A stretch of 64,000 bases of DNA from Rhizobium oryzihabitans (GTDB lineage Bacteria > Pseudomonadota > Alphaproteobacteria > Rhizobiales > Rhizobiaceae): positions 1,261,001-1,325,000 of the forward strand of contig NZ_CP048635.1 of the NCBI RefSeq assembly GCF_010669145.1. The letters are read 5' to 3'. The notes under the pieces were generated by a model. The model saw only the letters and a list, made by a program, of their open reading frames with translations, was not told the origin of the DNA and did not search any database. This document shows, piece by piece, positions 48,206 to 60,300 of the stretch; positions within the stretch are counted from its first letter, which is position 1, and every line of letters starts with the position of its first letter. The position numbers were made by a program, and so were the translations under genes.

Positions 48206-49213
48206 ATGTCCAAAGCCACCCATAGCCCCACTGCCGGTGCGATGCCGCAGACGCAGGTTTCAACGACCGCCGCAACCATCAAGACCGTGCTCATACTGGC
48301 TGGTCTCGCCGTTTTGATCGCCGCGCCGATGTTCGTTTATCCGATCTTTCTGATGAAGCTGCTTTGCTTTGCGCTGTTTGCCTGCGCCTTCAATCTGCTG
48401 ATCGGTTATACCGGGCTGCTGTCCTTCGGCCATGCGGCGTTTTTCGGCGGTGCTGCCTATTTCACCGCCTATTCGGTGAAGGAATGGGGCGTGACACCGG
48501 AGATCGGCCTTGTCATCGGCATGGCGGGTGCGGCGCTGCTCGGTCTCGTCATCGGCTTCTTCGCCATTCGCCGCCAGGGCATCTATTTCGCCATGATCAC
48601 ACTGGCGCTGTCGCAGATGTTTTATTTCTTCTGCCTTCAGGCGCCGTTTACCCATGGTGAGGATGGTTTGCAGGGCGTGCCGCGCGGCCATCTCTTCGGC
48701 CTTCTCGACCTCAATGCGCCGCTCAACATCTATTACACGGTGCTGGCCGCCTTTGTGCTCGCGCTTCTTGTCATCTGGCGTTTCGTCAATTCACCCTTCG
48801 GCATGATCCTGAAATCCATCCGCGAGAACGAGCAGCGCGCCATTTCGCTGGGTTACAGCGTTCAGCGCTACAAGCTTGGCGCCTTCGTCATGTCGGCGAC
48901 GCTGGCTGGTCTTGCGGGTGGCCTGAAGGCGCTGGTCTTCCAGTTCGCGACGTTGACCGACGTGACCTGGCAGATGTCCGGCGAGGTAATTCTGATGACC
49001 CTGCTTGGCGGCATCGGCACCATGATCGGCCCGATCTTCGGCGCGGGCCTCGTCGTTACCTTGCAGAACTATCTCGCGACATCGGATTTTCCGGTCACCA
49101 TCATCACCGGCCTCGTTTTCATGGCCTGTGTCCTGGTGTTCCGGCGCGGATTGATCGGTGAATTTTACGCTTCGCGGCTGGGGCGAAAACTGGGCTTTCA
49201 ACACCGCGGCTAG
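48206..49213 (+). CDS. Liv-type ABC transporter permease (LivM-like)
   Basis: A 335-residue permease with a hydrophilic N-terminus and about ten helices. [19 protein letters not shown] and [14 protein letters not shown] are family motifs. It ends close to the GMC gene, so transport and catabolism are one operon. Confidence 0.92.
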   Translation: MSKATHSPTAGAMPQTQVSTTAATIKTVLILAGLAVLIAAPMFVYPIFLMKLLCFALFACAFNLLIGYTGLLSFGHAAFFGGAAYFTAYSVKEWGVTPEIGLVIGMAGAALLGLVIGFFAIRRQGIYFAMITLALSQMFYFFCLQAPFTHGEDGLQGVPRGHLFGLLDLNAPLNIYYTVLAAFVLALLVIWRFVNSPFGMILKSIRENEQRAISLGYSVQRYKLGAFVMSATLAGLAGGLKALVFQFATLTDVTWQMSGEVILMTLLGGIGTMIGPIFGAGLVVTLQNYLATSDFPVTIITGLVFMACVLVFRRGLIGEFYASRLGRKLGFQHRG

Positions 49214-49286
49214 AATTTTTTTACAACAAGCAAAGGCCTCCCCTGCGTCCCGGGCGACGCGGCAAGGGCGCCGCATGGAGAAGAGC

Positions 49287-50882
49287 ATGGGCGAATATGA
49301 CTATATCGTCATCGGAGCGGGGAGTGCCGGATGCGTTCTCGCCAACCGCCTTTCGAAAGATCCGAACCACCGCGTCCTGCTGCTGGAGGCCGGCGGCAAC
49401 GATAATTATCACTGGATCCATATTCCGGTCGGTTATCTCTATTGCATCAACAATCCGCGCACGGACTGGTGTTTCAAGACGGCGGAAGAGCCGGGGCTTA
49501 ACGGCCGGTCATTGATCTATCCACGCGGCAAGGTTTTGGGCGGCTGCTCTTCCATCAACGGCATGATCTATATGCGTGGCCAGGCGCGGGACTACGATGT
49601 CTGGCGCCAGCTTGGCTGCGAAGGCTGGGGCTGGAACGATATCCTGCCCTATTTCATGAAGTCTGAGGATTTCTATCGCGGCAAGAGCGACATGCATTCC
49701 ACCGGCGGCGAATGGCGGGTGGAGAAGGCGCGCGTGCGGTGGGACGTGCTGGACGCTTTCCAGAAGGCGGCGGGCGAGGCGGGCATTCCCGCGACGGATG
49801 ATTTCAACCGGGGCGACAATGAAGGTGCCGGTTATTTCGATGTGAACCAGCGCGCCGGCTGGCGCTGGAATACGGCCAAGGCCTTTCTGAAACCGGCGCT
49901 TGGCCGCAAGAATTTGACAGTCATGACCAAGGCCCATGTCAAGCGTCTCATCATCGAGGAGGGCCGGGTCATGGGCGTCGAGTTTCACCATGACGGTGTC
50001 CTGAAAAAGATGCGCGCGCGCCGCGAGACGGTGTTGTCCGCAGGAGCGGTCGGCTCGCCGCATGTTCTGGAGCTTTCCGGTATTGGCCGGGGTGACGTCC
50101 TGCAGGCAGCCGGTATCGATACCGTGGCGGAAGTTCAGGGTGTGGGCGAGAACCTGCAGGACCATCTGCAATTGCGCATGGTCTACAAGGTCTCCGATGT
50201 TCTCACGCTGAACGAAAGGGCTTCCACCCTGTTCGGCAAAGCGAGGATCGGCCTCGAATATGCGCTGACCCGCTCCGGGCCGATGTCGATGGCGCCGAGC
50301 CAGCTTGGCGTCTTCACCCGCTCCTCGCCGGAAAAGGAGACCGCGGATCTGGAGTATCATGTCCAGCCGGTTTCTCTCGACAAGTTCGGTGATCCGGTTC
50401 ACACTTTTCCGGCCATTACGGCAAGTGTCTGCAATCTGCGGCCGGAAAGCCGAGGCTCAGTGCATGTGAAAGGACCGGATTTCGCCATGCAGCCGGAAAT
50501 CCGCCCGAACTATCTTTCAACGGAAGGCGACCGCCAGGTTGCCATCGATTCCATGCGGCTGACGCGCCGCATCGTCTCCCAGCCGGCCTTTGCCCGGTTC
50601 AAGCCGCAGGAATACCGGCCCGGCCCGTCTTTCGAAAACGACAACGATCTTGCCAAAGCGGCAGGGGATATCGGCACCACGATCTTCCATCCCGTCGGCA
50701 CGCTCCGCATGGGATCGGACGCCGAAAGTGTCGTCGATACGCGACTGAAATTCCGCAGGCTTGCCGGCTTACGCGTCGCGGATGCCTCCATCATGCCGAG
50801 GATCACGTCCGGAAACACCAATTCGCCGACGATCATGATTGCCGAAAAGGCCGCCGACATGATCCTTGCGGATAATCGTTAA
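49287..50882 (+). CDS. GMC family oxidoreductase (choline/alcohol dehydrogenase-like)
   Basis: A 531-residue FAD enzyme: [19 protein letters not shown] (FAD), [17 protein letters not shown] (GMC signature 1), [17 protein letters not shown] (signature 2) and the C-terminal HPVGTLRMG and [15 protein letters not shown] with His/Asn active site. I chose ATG 49287 with GGAG upstream over 49275. It would oxidise an alcohol imported by the transporter. Confidence 0.9.
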   Translation: MGEYDYIVIGAGSAGCVLANRLSKDPNHRVLLLEAGGNDNYHWIHIPVGYLYCINNPRTDWCFKTAEEPGLNGRSLIYPRGKVLGGCSSINGMIYMRGQARDYDVWRQLGCEGWGWNDILPYFMKSEDFYRGKSDMHSTGGEWRVEKARVRWDVLDAFQKAAGEAGIPATDDFNRGDNEGAGYFDVNQRAGWRWNTAKAFLKPALGRKNLTVMTKAHVKRLIIEEGRVMGVEFHHDGVLKKMRARRETVLSAGAVGSPHVLELSGIGRGDVLQAAGIDTVAEVQGVGENLQDHLQLRMVYKVSDVLTLNERASTLFGKARIGLEYALTRSGPMSMAPSQLGVFTRSSPEKETADLEYHVQPVSLDKFGDPVHTFPAITASVCNLRPESRGSVHVKGPDFAMQPEIRPNYLSTEGDRQVAIDSMRLTRRIVSQPAFARFKPQEYRPGPSFENDNDLAKAAGDIGTTIFHPVGTLRMGSDAESVVDTRLKFRRLAGLRVADASIMPRITSGNTNSPTIMIAEKAADMILADNR

Positions 50883-50895
50883 GAGGAGCGTTCCC

Positions 50896-51776
50896 ATGAA
50901 GACCGTCGCTTTTATCGGACTTGGACATATGGGCCTGCCGATGGCCGCCAATCTTGTCAAAGCGGGTTACGCCGTCAGGGGTTTCGACCTTTCCGAGGCC
51001 TGCCGTGCGGCGGCAAGGGAGGCAGGCATTCCCGTGGCAGTTGATACTGCCGAAGCCATTGCAGCGGCGGAGGTGATCGTCACCATGTTGCCGAAAGGGG
51101 AACATGTCGTTTCGGTTTATGGTGATCTGGTGCAGAAAATCTCTGCCGGAACGCTGCTCATCGATTGCTCGACGGTGGATATGGAAAGCGCCCTGAAAGC
51201 GCATGAACTGGCCGCTTCCGCCGGTTGCCCCTCCGTCGATGCCCCTGTCTCGGGCGGCACGGGTGGCGCGGCCGCCGGCACCCTGACCTTCATGTGCGGC
51301 GGCGAGGCAGAGGCATTTTCGGCGGCAAAACCGGTGCTGGAAGCGATGGGCAAGAAGATTGTCCATTGTGGCAAGGGCGGCAACGGGCAGGCGGCAAAGA
51401 TCTGCAACAATATGATCCTCGGCATTTCCATGATCGCGGTTTCCGAAGCCTTCGTGCTGGGTGAAAGGCTCGGCCTTTCGCATCAGGCGCTGTTCGATGT
51501 CGCATCCACCTCGTCAGGCCAATGCTGGTCGCTCACCACCTATTGCCCGGTTCCGGGACCGGTGCCGACATCGCCCGCCAACAAGGATTATCAGCCGGGA
51601 TTTGCGGCGGCCCTGATGCTGAAGGACCTGGAGCTTTCGCAGGCGGCGGCGAATGGAGCCGGGGCCTCCACCCCGCTCGGTGCGGCTGCGGCTGCGCTTT
51701 ATGAGAACTTCGTCGGTGAGGGCGGCGGGGCGCGTGATTTCTCCGCCATCGTCGAGATGCTACGCGGGGGCGAGGC

Positions 51777-51780
<4 letters not shown>
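50896..51780 (+). CDS. 3-hydroxyisobutyrate dehydrogenase-like
   Basis: A 294-residue beta-hydroxyacid dehydrogenase: VAFIGLGHMGLPMAANLVKAG, DAPVSGGTGGAAAGTLT and GNGQAAKICNNM with the catalytic Lys. The long insertion PVPGPVPTSPANKDYQPGF is typical of MmsB rather than tartronate semialdehyde reductase. It overlaps the next gene by ATGA. In this operon it likely acts on a 3-hydroxyacid. Confidence 0.88.
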
Positions 51781-53732
<1,952 letters not shown>

Positions 53733-53736
53733 GCCG

Positions 53737-54522
53737 ATGGAGGATCAACCGAAGACCGTTCTCGTTACGGGTTCCACCAGCGGCATCGGGCTCGCCATCG
53801 CCAAACGTTTCGCCGGGGAGGGATTTCTGGTCGCCGTCCACGGCATTGAAACGTCGGAGGAAGCGGCGCAGGCACTGGAGGCGGTTGCGAAAGTGGCGCG
53901 ACATCGCCCGGTCTATTTTTCAGCCAACCTTGCGAATTATGATGAGAGTGCACATCTGCCGGAAAAGGTCATTGCCGAGTTCGATCACATCGACGTGCTC
54001 GTCAACAATGCCGGCATCCAGAAGGTCGCGCCGATCGATGAGTTCGATTTCGCCGATTTCTCCCATATTGTCGCGATCTCGCTCGACAGCGCTTTTCATA
54101 CGATCCGTGCCGCCCTCCCCGGAATGAAGGAAAGGGGATGGGGACGCATCGTCAACATCGCTTCCGCACATGGCTTGCGCGCATCACCGTTCAAGGGGCC
54201 CTATGTGGCGACCAAACATGCCGTGGTGGGCCTGACCAAAAGCGTGGCGCTTGAGGTGGCCGAGCTCGGCATTACCTGCAACGCAATCTGCCCCGGTTAC
54301 GTCTGGACACCGCTTGTGGCCGCGCAGGTCGCCGATCAGGCGCGGGTGCATGGCATGAGCGAGGAGGATGTGGTGAAGAAGGTGATGCTTGCGCCACAGC
54401 CGACGAGACGTTTCATACAGCCGGAGGAAGTGGCGGAGATGGCGTTCTATCTCACCGGCGATATGGCCCGCTCGATTACCGGCGCGACCATTTCCATCGA
54501 TGGCGGCTGGACCGCAAAATAA
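53737..54522 (+). CDS. 3-hydroxybutyrate dehydrogenase
   Basis: A 261-residue SDR: VTGSTSGIGLAIAKRFAGEG, NNAGIQKVAPIDEF, NIASAHGLRASPFKGPYVATKHAVVG and QPEEVAEMAFYLTGDMARSITG. HGLRASPFKGPYVATKHA is diagnostic for D-beta-hydroxybutyrate dehydrogenase. It is the last gene of the operon. Confidence 0.92.
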   Translation: MEDQPKTVLVTGSTSGIGLAIAKRFAGEGFLVAVHGIETSEEAAQALEAVAKVARHRPVYFSANLANYDESAHLPEKVIAEFDHIDVLVNNAGIQKVAPIDEFDFADFSHIVAISLDSAFHTIRAALPGMKERGWGRIVNIASAHGLRASPFKGPYVATKHAVVGLTKSVALEVAELGITCNAICPGYVWTPLVAAQVADQARVHGMSEEDVVKKVMLAPQPTRRFIQPEEVAEMAFYLTGDMARSITGATISIDGGWTAK

Positions 54523-54610
54523 TCTTCGCGCAACCGGTGCCTGTTCCCACGTCTGGAACCAAACTGTGGCCCCGTGGATTAAATCTGCAGGGTTACAGGG
54601 AGTAAAAGAC

Positions 54611-54952
54611 ATGGCCAGAGAAAATGCCAGCTATCTCGACGGTCGGGATTCCCCGAAAAACGAGACGGCAACGCGCGCGCGGCAAGGGGCCAGAGGACGG
54701 CCTGTCCTCGTCATATTGATCGTCAGCGTGCTTCTCGCACTGGTGGTCTGGGCCGTGGTCGAATATTCGGTTTTTGAGCCCGATGAGAACCGGCCACCAA
54801 ATTCTCAGACCGAGAGCGCGCCTGTTCCGCAGCAGCCATCCGGTTCCGGAAGCTTCGATAACAACCCGGCGAATGGCCGTGCCGCACCGCCGTCATCGAC
54901 GGAGACAAATCCTGCGCCGCAGGACTCGACCGGCGCCCCGCAAAACCCATGA
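54611..54952 (+). CDS. Hypothetical single-pass membrane protein with Pro/Ser/Asn-rich tail
   Basis: A 113-residue protein with a cytoplasmic basic N-terminus, one transmembrane helix (about 32-52, VLVILIVSVLLALVVWAVVEY) and a low-complexity tail of Pro, Ser, Asn, Thr. GGGAG and GACAT precede the ATG. No family recognised; comparable small proteins occur next to gcd in rhizobia. Confidence 0.65.
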   Translation: MARENASYLDGRDSPKNETATRARQGARGRPVLVILIVSVLLALVVWAVVEYSVFEPDENRPPNSQTESAPVPQQPSGSGSFDNNPANGRAAPPSSTETNPAPQDSTGAPQNP

Positions 54953-55056
54953 CTACCATGCCGTGAAATTTTTCATGCCAAATGAATAGTTTGTATGGAA
55001 CCAGATCGCACCCGATTTCATTTCACGCAAAGTGACAGGAATCGGGGGTCTCATTC

Positions 55057-57393
55057 ATGGCAGTCACAGTCACTGCGGTTATTCTCTCGCTGATCGGCCT
55101 TGCGCTGTTCGGTTTCGGCTCTCAGCTCGTCATGCTGGGCGGGAGCTTTTATTACGTTCTTTCCGGGCTGGCCTTCCTTTTGACGGCCATCCTCCTGTTC
55201 AAGCGCAATCGCGCAGCACTCCACGTCTACGCCGTTTTCATTGTCGCGACCCTCGCCTGGGCTGTCTGGGAAGTCGGCTTCGACTGGTGGCAGCTTGGCC
55301 CGCGTGGCGGTATCATCATTCTCATCGGCCTCTGGCTTCTGGTGCCCTGGGTCAGAAAACCGCTTGGTTTTGCGAGCCCGACAGGGCTGAGTTACGGCCC
55401 GAATGCCTGGCCGCTTGCGCTCTCGGTTCTGGCCTCCATCGTGGTGGCCGGATATTCCATGGCGCAGGATCCGCATGACAAGCCGGGCTCCCTGCCGCAG
55501 GAGACTGCGTCTGCCGCACCCGTCTATGGCGGCAACGTGCCTGACGGTGACTGGCATCAATATGGCCGCACGCCCTATGGCCAGCGTTATTCGCCGCTCA
55601 CGCAGGTCAATGTCGACAATGTCTCTCAGCTGAAGGAAGCCTGGCGTTACCAGACGGGCGACGTGAAGCTGCCGGATGATGTGGGTGAGACCACCTATCA
55701 GGTCACGCCGCTCAAAGTCGGCAATACGCTTTATATCTGCACGCCGCACAATTGGGCGATTGCCATCGACGCGGCTACCGGCAAGGAAAAGTGGAAATAC
55801 GACCCGAATGTCGGCCTTAACCCGGACCGCCAGCACCAGACGTGCCGCGGCGTATCCTATTATGCCGAACCTAACGCCGCACAGGGTACGGCATGCGCAG
55901 AACGCGTCTACCTGCCGACCTCGGATGCACGGCTGATCGCGCTTGATGCGGCAACCGGTCAGGTCTGCACTTCCTTTGCCGATCAGGGTGTGCTGCATCT
56001 TGAACAGGGCATGAAATACAATCCCGCCGGTTATTATTATTCGACCTCGCCGCCCGTGATCGCGGCGGGCAAGATCATCATTGGCGGCGCGGTGAACGAC
56101 AACTATTCCACACAGGAACAGTCCGGTGTCATCCGTGCTTTCGATGTGAACAGTGGCGCACTTATCTGGAACTGGGATTCCGGCAATCCGACAAAGACCG
56201 AGCCGCTGGCGGAAGGCGAAACCTATACGACGAACTCGCCGAACAGCTGGTCCGTGCTGAGTTATGATGAAGGATTGGGTCTCGTTTACGTCCCGCTGGG
56301 CAATCAGGTGCCGGACCAGCTCGGCATGGGTCGAAGCGAGAATGTGGAGAAATATTCCTCCTCCATCGTCGCGCTCGATATCAATACCGGAAAGGACCGC
56401 TGGGTGCGCCAGACGGTTCACCACGACCTTTGGGATATGGACGTGCCCGCTCAGCCGGTGCTGCTCGACATCACCAAGGACGGTCAGAGCGTTCCGGCGC
56501 TCGTCGGTCCCACCAAGCAGGGCGATATCTACGTTCTGGACCGTCGTACCGGCGAGCCGCTTCTGCCGATCACGGAAGAACCGGCTCCGAGTGGCGCGAT
56601 CCCTGAAGACTTCACCTCTCCGACTCAGCCGACGACCGCGCTGTCGTTCAAGCCGGAGCCGCTGAAGGAAAAGGACATGTGGGGCGTCTCCATGTTCGAT
56701 CAGCTCGCCTGCCGTATCCGCTTCCACCAGCTGAACTACAAGGGCCGTTACACCCCGCCGTCGCTGACCGGATCGATTATCTATCCCGGCAATTTCGGCA
56801 CCTTCAACTGGGGCAGCGTGGCGGTCGATCCCGAACGTCAGGTCATGTTCGGCATGCCGACATACCTTGCCTTCACTTCGAAGCTCGTGCCGCGCGCCGA
56901 CATTCCGCCGAAGGGGCAGGACGAAAAGGGCAGCGAACAGGGTTTGAACCGTAATGATGGTGCGCCCTATGGTGTGTTCATGGGTCCTTTCCTCGGCCCG
57001 CTGCAAATTCCCTGCCAGGCACCGCCGTGGGGCTATGTGGCAGGCGCTGACCTTCGCACCGGCGATATCGCCTACAAGCACAAGAACGGCACGGTCTATG
57101 ACATGACGCCGCTGCCGCTGCCCTTCAAGGTGGGCGTGCCGGGCATTGGCGGACCGATGATCACCAAGGGTGGCGTTGCCTTCCTCGGTGCCGCCGTCGA
57201 TAACTATCTGCGGGCCTACGACCTCACTACCGGCAAGCAGCTATGGGAAGCGCGCCTGCCGGCCGGCGGCCAGGCAACGCCGATGACCTACGCGCTGGAC
57301 GGCGGCAAGCAATATGTCGTGATGGTTGCCGGTGGTCATGGGTCCGTCGGAACCAAGCCGGGCGATTATGTGATCGCCTATACCCTGCCGTAA
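55057..57393 (+). CDS. gcd: Membrane-bound PQQ-dependent glucose dehydrogenase
   Basis: A 778-residue quinoprotein. The first ~130 residues have about four to five helices, and the rest is a periplasmic beta-propeller with tryptophan-docking-like repeats (YICTPHNWAIAIDAATGKEKWKYDP, VHHDLWDMDVPAQPVLLDI, GDIYVLDRRTGEPLLPI, GVAFLGAAVDNYLRAYDLTTGKQLW). It oxidises glucose to gluconolactone and passes electrons to ubiquinone. It needs PQQ, whose genes are not in the window. The product can feed the gluconate genes at the left end. Confidence 0.95.
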   Translation: MAVTVTAVILSLIGLALFGFGSQLVMLGGSFYYVLSGLAFLLTAILLFKRNRAALHVYAVFIVATLAWAVWEVGFDWWQLGPRGGIIILIGLWLLVPWVRKPLGFASPTGLSYGPNAWPLALSVLASIVVAGYSMAQDPHDKPGSLPQETASAAPVYGGNVPDGDWHQYGRTPYGQRYSPLTQVNVDNVSQLKEAWRYQTGDVKLPDDVGETTYQVTPLKVGNTLYICTPHNWAIAIDAATGKEKWKYDPNVGLNPDRQHQTCRGVSYYAEPNAAQGTACAERVYLPTSDARLIALDAATGQVCTSFADQGVLHLEQGMKYNPAGYYYSTSPPVIAAGKIIIGGAVNDNYSTQEQSGVIRAFDVNSGALIWNWDSGNPTKTEPLAEGETYTTNSPNSWSVLSYDEGLGLVYVPLGNQVPDQLGMGRSENVEKYSSSIVALDINTGKDRWVRQTVHHDLWDMDVPAQPVLLDITKDGQSVPALVGPTKQGDIYVLDRRTGEPLLPITEEPAPSGAIPEDFTSPTQPTTALSFKPEPLKEKDMWGVSMFDQLACRIRFHQLNYKGRYTPPSLTGSIIYPGNFGTFNWGSVAVDPERQVMFGMPTYLAFTSKLVPRADIPPKGQDEKGSEQGLNRNDGAPYGVFMGPFLGPLQIPCQAPPWGYVAGADLRTGDIAYKHKNGTVYDMTPLPLPFKVGVPGIGGPMITKGGVAFLGAAVDNYLRAYDLTTGKQLWEARLPAGGQATPMTYALDGGKQYVVMVAGGHGSVGTKPGDYVIAYTLP

Positions 57394-57415
57394 AACGCGG
57401 CCGCTTCAGGCAAAT

Positions 57416-57448
57416 AAAAAACCGGAATGGGCGACCATTCCGGTTTTT
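57416..57448. terminator. Bidirectional terminator between gcd and the DUF892 gene
   Basis: ACCGGAATGG and CCATTCCGGT form a 10-bp stem with a four-base loop GCGA, flanked by AAAAA and TTTTT. Confidence 0.9.
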
Positions 57449-57470
57449 GCTTGTGCAGCTGATGCCGTGA

Positions 57471-57971
57471 TCAGGCTGCCTTTTTCTGGGCGGCCGCATT
57501 GATCGAAGTCTTGGCAAGCGAGGTCAGCGCGTCGTCGGTCTTGGTTTCTTCCTTGAGCGTCGCATCCAGCAGGGAAACGGCGTTGGCGTGTCCAAGCTTT
57601 TCCGCCCATGCCTTGAGGGTGCCGTAACGGGCGATCTCATAATGTTCGACGGCCTGAGCCGACGAGATGAGACCGGCATCGAGAGCGGCCGTGCCCTTGA
57701 AGTCATCCATGATTTCCTCGCCCTCGGCGATGATGCCCTGGATTGCCTCGCAGGTCTTTCCCTGCGCCCGCTTGCCGATCATCTCGAACACTTCCTGCAG
57801 GCGTTCAATCTGGCCCTGGGTTTCTTCCTTGTGCTTTTCGAAGGCCTGTTTCAGCTTCGGATCGGTCGCTGCCCGTGCCATCTTCGGCAGGGCTTTGAGA
57901 ATCTGTCTTTCGGCGTAGTAGATATCCTTCAACGTGTCGTAAAACAGATCGTCGAGTTTCTTCTCGGCCAT
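57471..57971 (-). CDS. DUF892 ferritin-like protein (YciE/YciF type)
   Basis: A 166-residue four-helix, ferritin-like protein. KKLDDLFYDTLKDIYYAERQILKALPKMARAATD and LIGSAQAVEHYEIARYGTLKAWAEKLG contain the Glu/His ligands of the di-iron site. GAAGGAACA precedes ATG 57971; an upstream ATG (58094) has no such site. The family is typical of the EcfG regulon, and an EcfG-like promoter is 57 bases upstream. Confidence 0.92.
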   Translation of the reverse strand: MAEKKLDDLFYDTLKDIYYAERQILKALPKMARAATDPKLKQAFEKHKEETQGQIERLQEVFEMIGKRAQGKTCEAIQGIIAEGEEIMDDFKGTAALDAGLISSAQAVEHYEIARYGTLKAWAEKLGHANAVSLLDATLKEETKTDDALTSLAKTSINAAAQKKAA

Positions 57972-58027
57972 TGTTCCTTCTCCCATGTGTGAAAATACGC
58001 GACGTGCGCCCAAGCGCACGGGAGACA

Positions 58028-58052
58028 AACCTTTCGCCGATCCTATGGTTCC
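58028..58052 (-). promoter_or_regulatory. EcfG-type promoter (GGAAC-N16-GGTT)
   Basis: On the minus strand GGAAC-N16-GGTTT lies upstream of the DUF892 gene. The -10 differs from CGTT in one base, so it is weaker than the other three stress promoters of the window. Confidence 0.5.
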
Positions 58053-58143
58053 GGCTCCATTGCGCGCAACGTTTATATTGCTGCAGGGAACCAACAGGCT
58101 TTCCCGAACTTACTGTGCTGAAATTTCGGGAGGAGACACGACT

Positions 58144-58629
58144 GTGCCCCAAAGCCTTGCAGAAGAATTTTCCATGAATATTTCCATTCCCTTCGAGGTG
58201 CTGGTGGTGCGCGTTTTTGGTGCGGTCATCCTGTGCGGCCTGATCGGTCTGGAGCGCGAATTTCACAAGAATACTGCCGGTCTTCGCACCAATATGCTGA
58301 TCGGTCTTGCAGCGGTCACTTTCTGCGTCATCACCATCCATATGATGGAGACGATGGCGGAAGGTCATGAGGCCGCGCGGCTCGATCCCATCCGGCTGGT
58401 GGAGGCCGTGACGGCGGGCATCGCCTTTCTTGCGGCAGGTGTGGTCGTCTATACCAGGGGCGATGTCAAAGGTCTGACGACGGGGGCGAGCATGTGGCTC
58501 TCCGCGGCGATCGGCCTTGCCGCCGGTCTCGGCATGTGGCCGCTGGCCATTGTTGCCGCCGGCATCGGCATTGTCGTCCTGTGGACGCTGCGCCGCATAC
58601 AGGTGGTGGCCAGCATCAAGGACGAATAA
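58144..58629 (+). CDS. MgtC/SapB family membrane protein
   Basis: A 161-residue protein with about four to five helices. ILCGLIGLEREFHKNTAGLRTNMLIGLAAVTF is the MgtC signature and GLTTGASMWLSAAIGLAAGLGMW the second. It has no C-terminal ACT-like domain. I chose the GTG at 58144 because AGGAG lies eight bases upstream; ATG 58174 is the alternative. MgtC proteins affect magnesium and phosphate stress or F-ATPase activity. Confidence 0.87.
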   Translation: MPQSLAEEFSMNISIPFEVLVVRVFGAVILCGLIGLEREFHKNTAGLRTNMLIGLAAVTFCVITIHMMETMAEGHEAARLDPIRLVEAVTAGIAFLAAGVVVYTRGDVKGLTTGASMWLSAAIGLAAGLGMWPLAIVAAGIGIVVLWTLRRIQVVASIKDE

Positions 58630-58636
58630 ACGATGA

Positions 58637-59863
58637 TCAATCGAACCGGAAGAGATCGGCGTCGGGATCCTTGCCGCCATTGACGGCGGCAGCGATTATC
58701 TCGGCGGCGATCTGGCTGAAGGTGATGCCGTTGCCCCCAAAGCCCATGACGGCATAGACGTTCCTCATGCCGGGAACCGCGCCGATCAGCGGCAGGCCGG
58801 TGGTGGTGGTGCCGAAGGCCGCCGCCCAGCGATATTCCGGCTCTCCGATGTCGATACCAAGGAGACTTTCTATCTTGCGCCGGATTGCGTCCTGTTTGGT
58901 AAAGAGCTTTCCTTCAGAAAGGTACGATGTCGGGCTTTCCTCATCCTCGCCCCCCGCGATCAGGCGTCCGTCACGGTCGGTACGCAGGTAGAGATAGGGA
59001 TCGGAAGCCTCCCAGACGATATGGCTTTTCAGCCAGTCCGGCAGATCGATGCCCTTCCTGCTCGCCAGCGCCCAAGTGGAGATGATCTGATGTTTCGGGC
59101 TTTCAAGCGACTTCAGGAATTCGTATCCGGTGCAGAAAACGACATTGCGGGCGGACAGGATCTTGCCCTGTGCGGTGGCGACGACCACCTCGTCACCGAG
59201 GTTTCTGAGATCGGTAATCTCCAGATGGGACACGATTTCCGCACCGGCGCCCGACGTGTGGCGCAAAAGGCCGGCCGTCAGCTGAGCGGGATTGGCGGAG
59301 GCCGAAATGTCGCTGAGGATAGCCCCAGTCCGATCGATGGCGTAGTCGCTCCTCAATTCGGCGGGGCCAAGGAGACGCGCTGCAATTCCTGCTTCTTCCC
59401 GGGCTGCCGCTTCAGCCTTCAGCGCGCGCGACCCCATTTCGTCGCCGGCGAGATAGAGCGCCTGCTTGCGCGCCATGCTGCAGGATATGCCGAGCGACGA
59501 GACGATTTCCTCAAGGCGCAGGACGGCCCGCGCCGAGCGTTGCCACGCCCGATCCGCAGCGTCCCTGCCGATCATCTTTCTGAGCTCGGTCAGAGGCGTG
59601 TCGATCTCGTGCTGAATCATCGCGGTGCTGGCGACGCTGCTGCCCATTACCGGGTCACGCCGGTCGACGATCAGCATCGACTGGCCCGGCCTGTGCAACG
59701 CATGGGCCACAAGCGCGCCGCTGATGCCGGCACCCACCACGATCGTGTCATAATGGTTGGCTTCCGGGGTCTTTCCGCTGCGAATGCCGATGCGGGGCGT
59801 ATCGGCCCACAGGGGTTTTGATTCCCTGAGGTCCCGTTCCTTCGTCAGTTCCGATGTGGGCAT
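58637..59863 (-). CDS. FAD-dependent oxidoreductase (DAO family)
   Basis: A 408-residue amine/amino acid oxidase-like protein: YDTIVVGAGISGALVAHALH (FAD), SMLIVDRRDPVMGSSVASTAM, and the C-terminal FGTTTTGLPLIGAVPGMRNVYAVMGFGGNGITFSQIAAE. ATG 59863 has AGGA upstream. It follows TIGR02588 and TIGR02587 genes on the same strand, all from one EcfG-type promoter. Substrate unknown. Confidence 0.88.
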   Translation of the reverse strand: MPTSELTKERDLRESKPLWADTPRIGIRSGKTPEANHYDTIVVGAGISGALVAHALHRPGQSMLIVDRRDPVMGSSVASTAMIQHEIDTPLTELRKMIGRDAADRAWQRSARAVLRLEEIVSSLGISCSMARKQALYLAGDEMGSRALKAEAAAREEAGIAARLLGPAELRSDYAIDRTGAILSDISASANPAQLTAGLLRHTSGAGAEIVSHLEITDLRNLGDEVVVATAQGKILSARNVVFCTGYEFLKSLESPKHQIISTWALASRKGIDLPDWLKSHIVWEASDPYLYLRTDRDGRLIAGGEDEESPTSYLSEGKLFTKQDAIRRKIESLLGIDIGEPEYRWAAAFGTTTTGLPLIGAVPGMRNVYAVMGFGGNGITFSQIAAEIIAAAVNGGKDPDADLFRFD

Positions 59864-59882
59864 GAAAGTGTCCTGAGAGGTC

Positions 59883-60293
59883 TCACGGCTCGGTATAGCC
59901 GGCGACGTTGATGATGAGCGTTCCGTTTTGGGGATTGTTGCGAAAGAAGAGCGTGCCGGTGTCGCGGGATTCCGAGGCGACATAATCGAACGTCACGTCG
60001 GCGCTTTCCAGCGTGGCGGCATTTTGCTGCAGGTCGCCGCGCACATGCACCTGCGCCGCCGTCGTCATGGAGAGGTTGCGAATGTCGAAACTCACCCGGT
60101 ACTGTCCCGACTGCGCCTCGACGTCCGTTACGGCAATCTCGAAGCGTGCCTTGTCCGGCTTGTAGCGATAGATGTCATAGCCGATCCAGCCGAGCATCGC
60201 GATGACAAGAAGCGTGCAGACGGCGCCCGTCAGCCACTCCACCCAATGCGGTTCGGGGCTTTCCACATTTTTGCGGCCCTTCGATATGGTCAT
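59883..60293 (-). CDS. TIGR02588 family protein
   Basis: A 136-residue protein with one N-terminal transmembrane helix (about 22-42) and a beta-rich periplasmic domain (SGQYRVSFDIRNLSMTTAAQVHVRGDL, VTFDYVASESRDTGTLFFRNNP). It always occurs beside a TIGR02587 membrane protein. Function unknown. Confidence 0.85.
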   Translation of the reverse strand: MTISKGRKNVESPEPHWVEWLTGAVCTLLVIAMLGWIGYDIYRYKPDKARFEIAVTDVEAQSGQYRVSFDIRNLSMTTAAQVHVRGDLQQNAATLESADVTFDYVASESRDTGTLFFRNNPQNGTLIINVAGYTEP

Positions 60294-60300
60294 TTTGTCC

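Noticed and set aside
55051..57081. 676-codon open frame antisense to gcd
   Set aside because: It mirrors the gcd reading frame, is a by-product of high-GC codon bias, and its product has no recognisable domain.
58083..58115. GGAAC-N18-TT pattern upstream of the MgtC-like gene
   Set aside because: The -10 lacks the CGTT core seen at the other stress promoters; not supported as an EcfG site.
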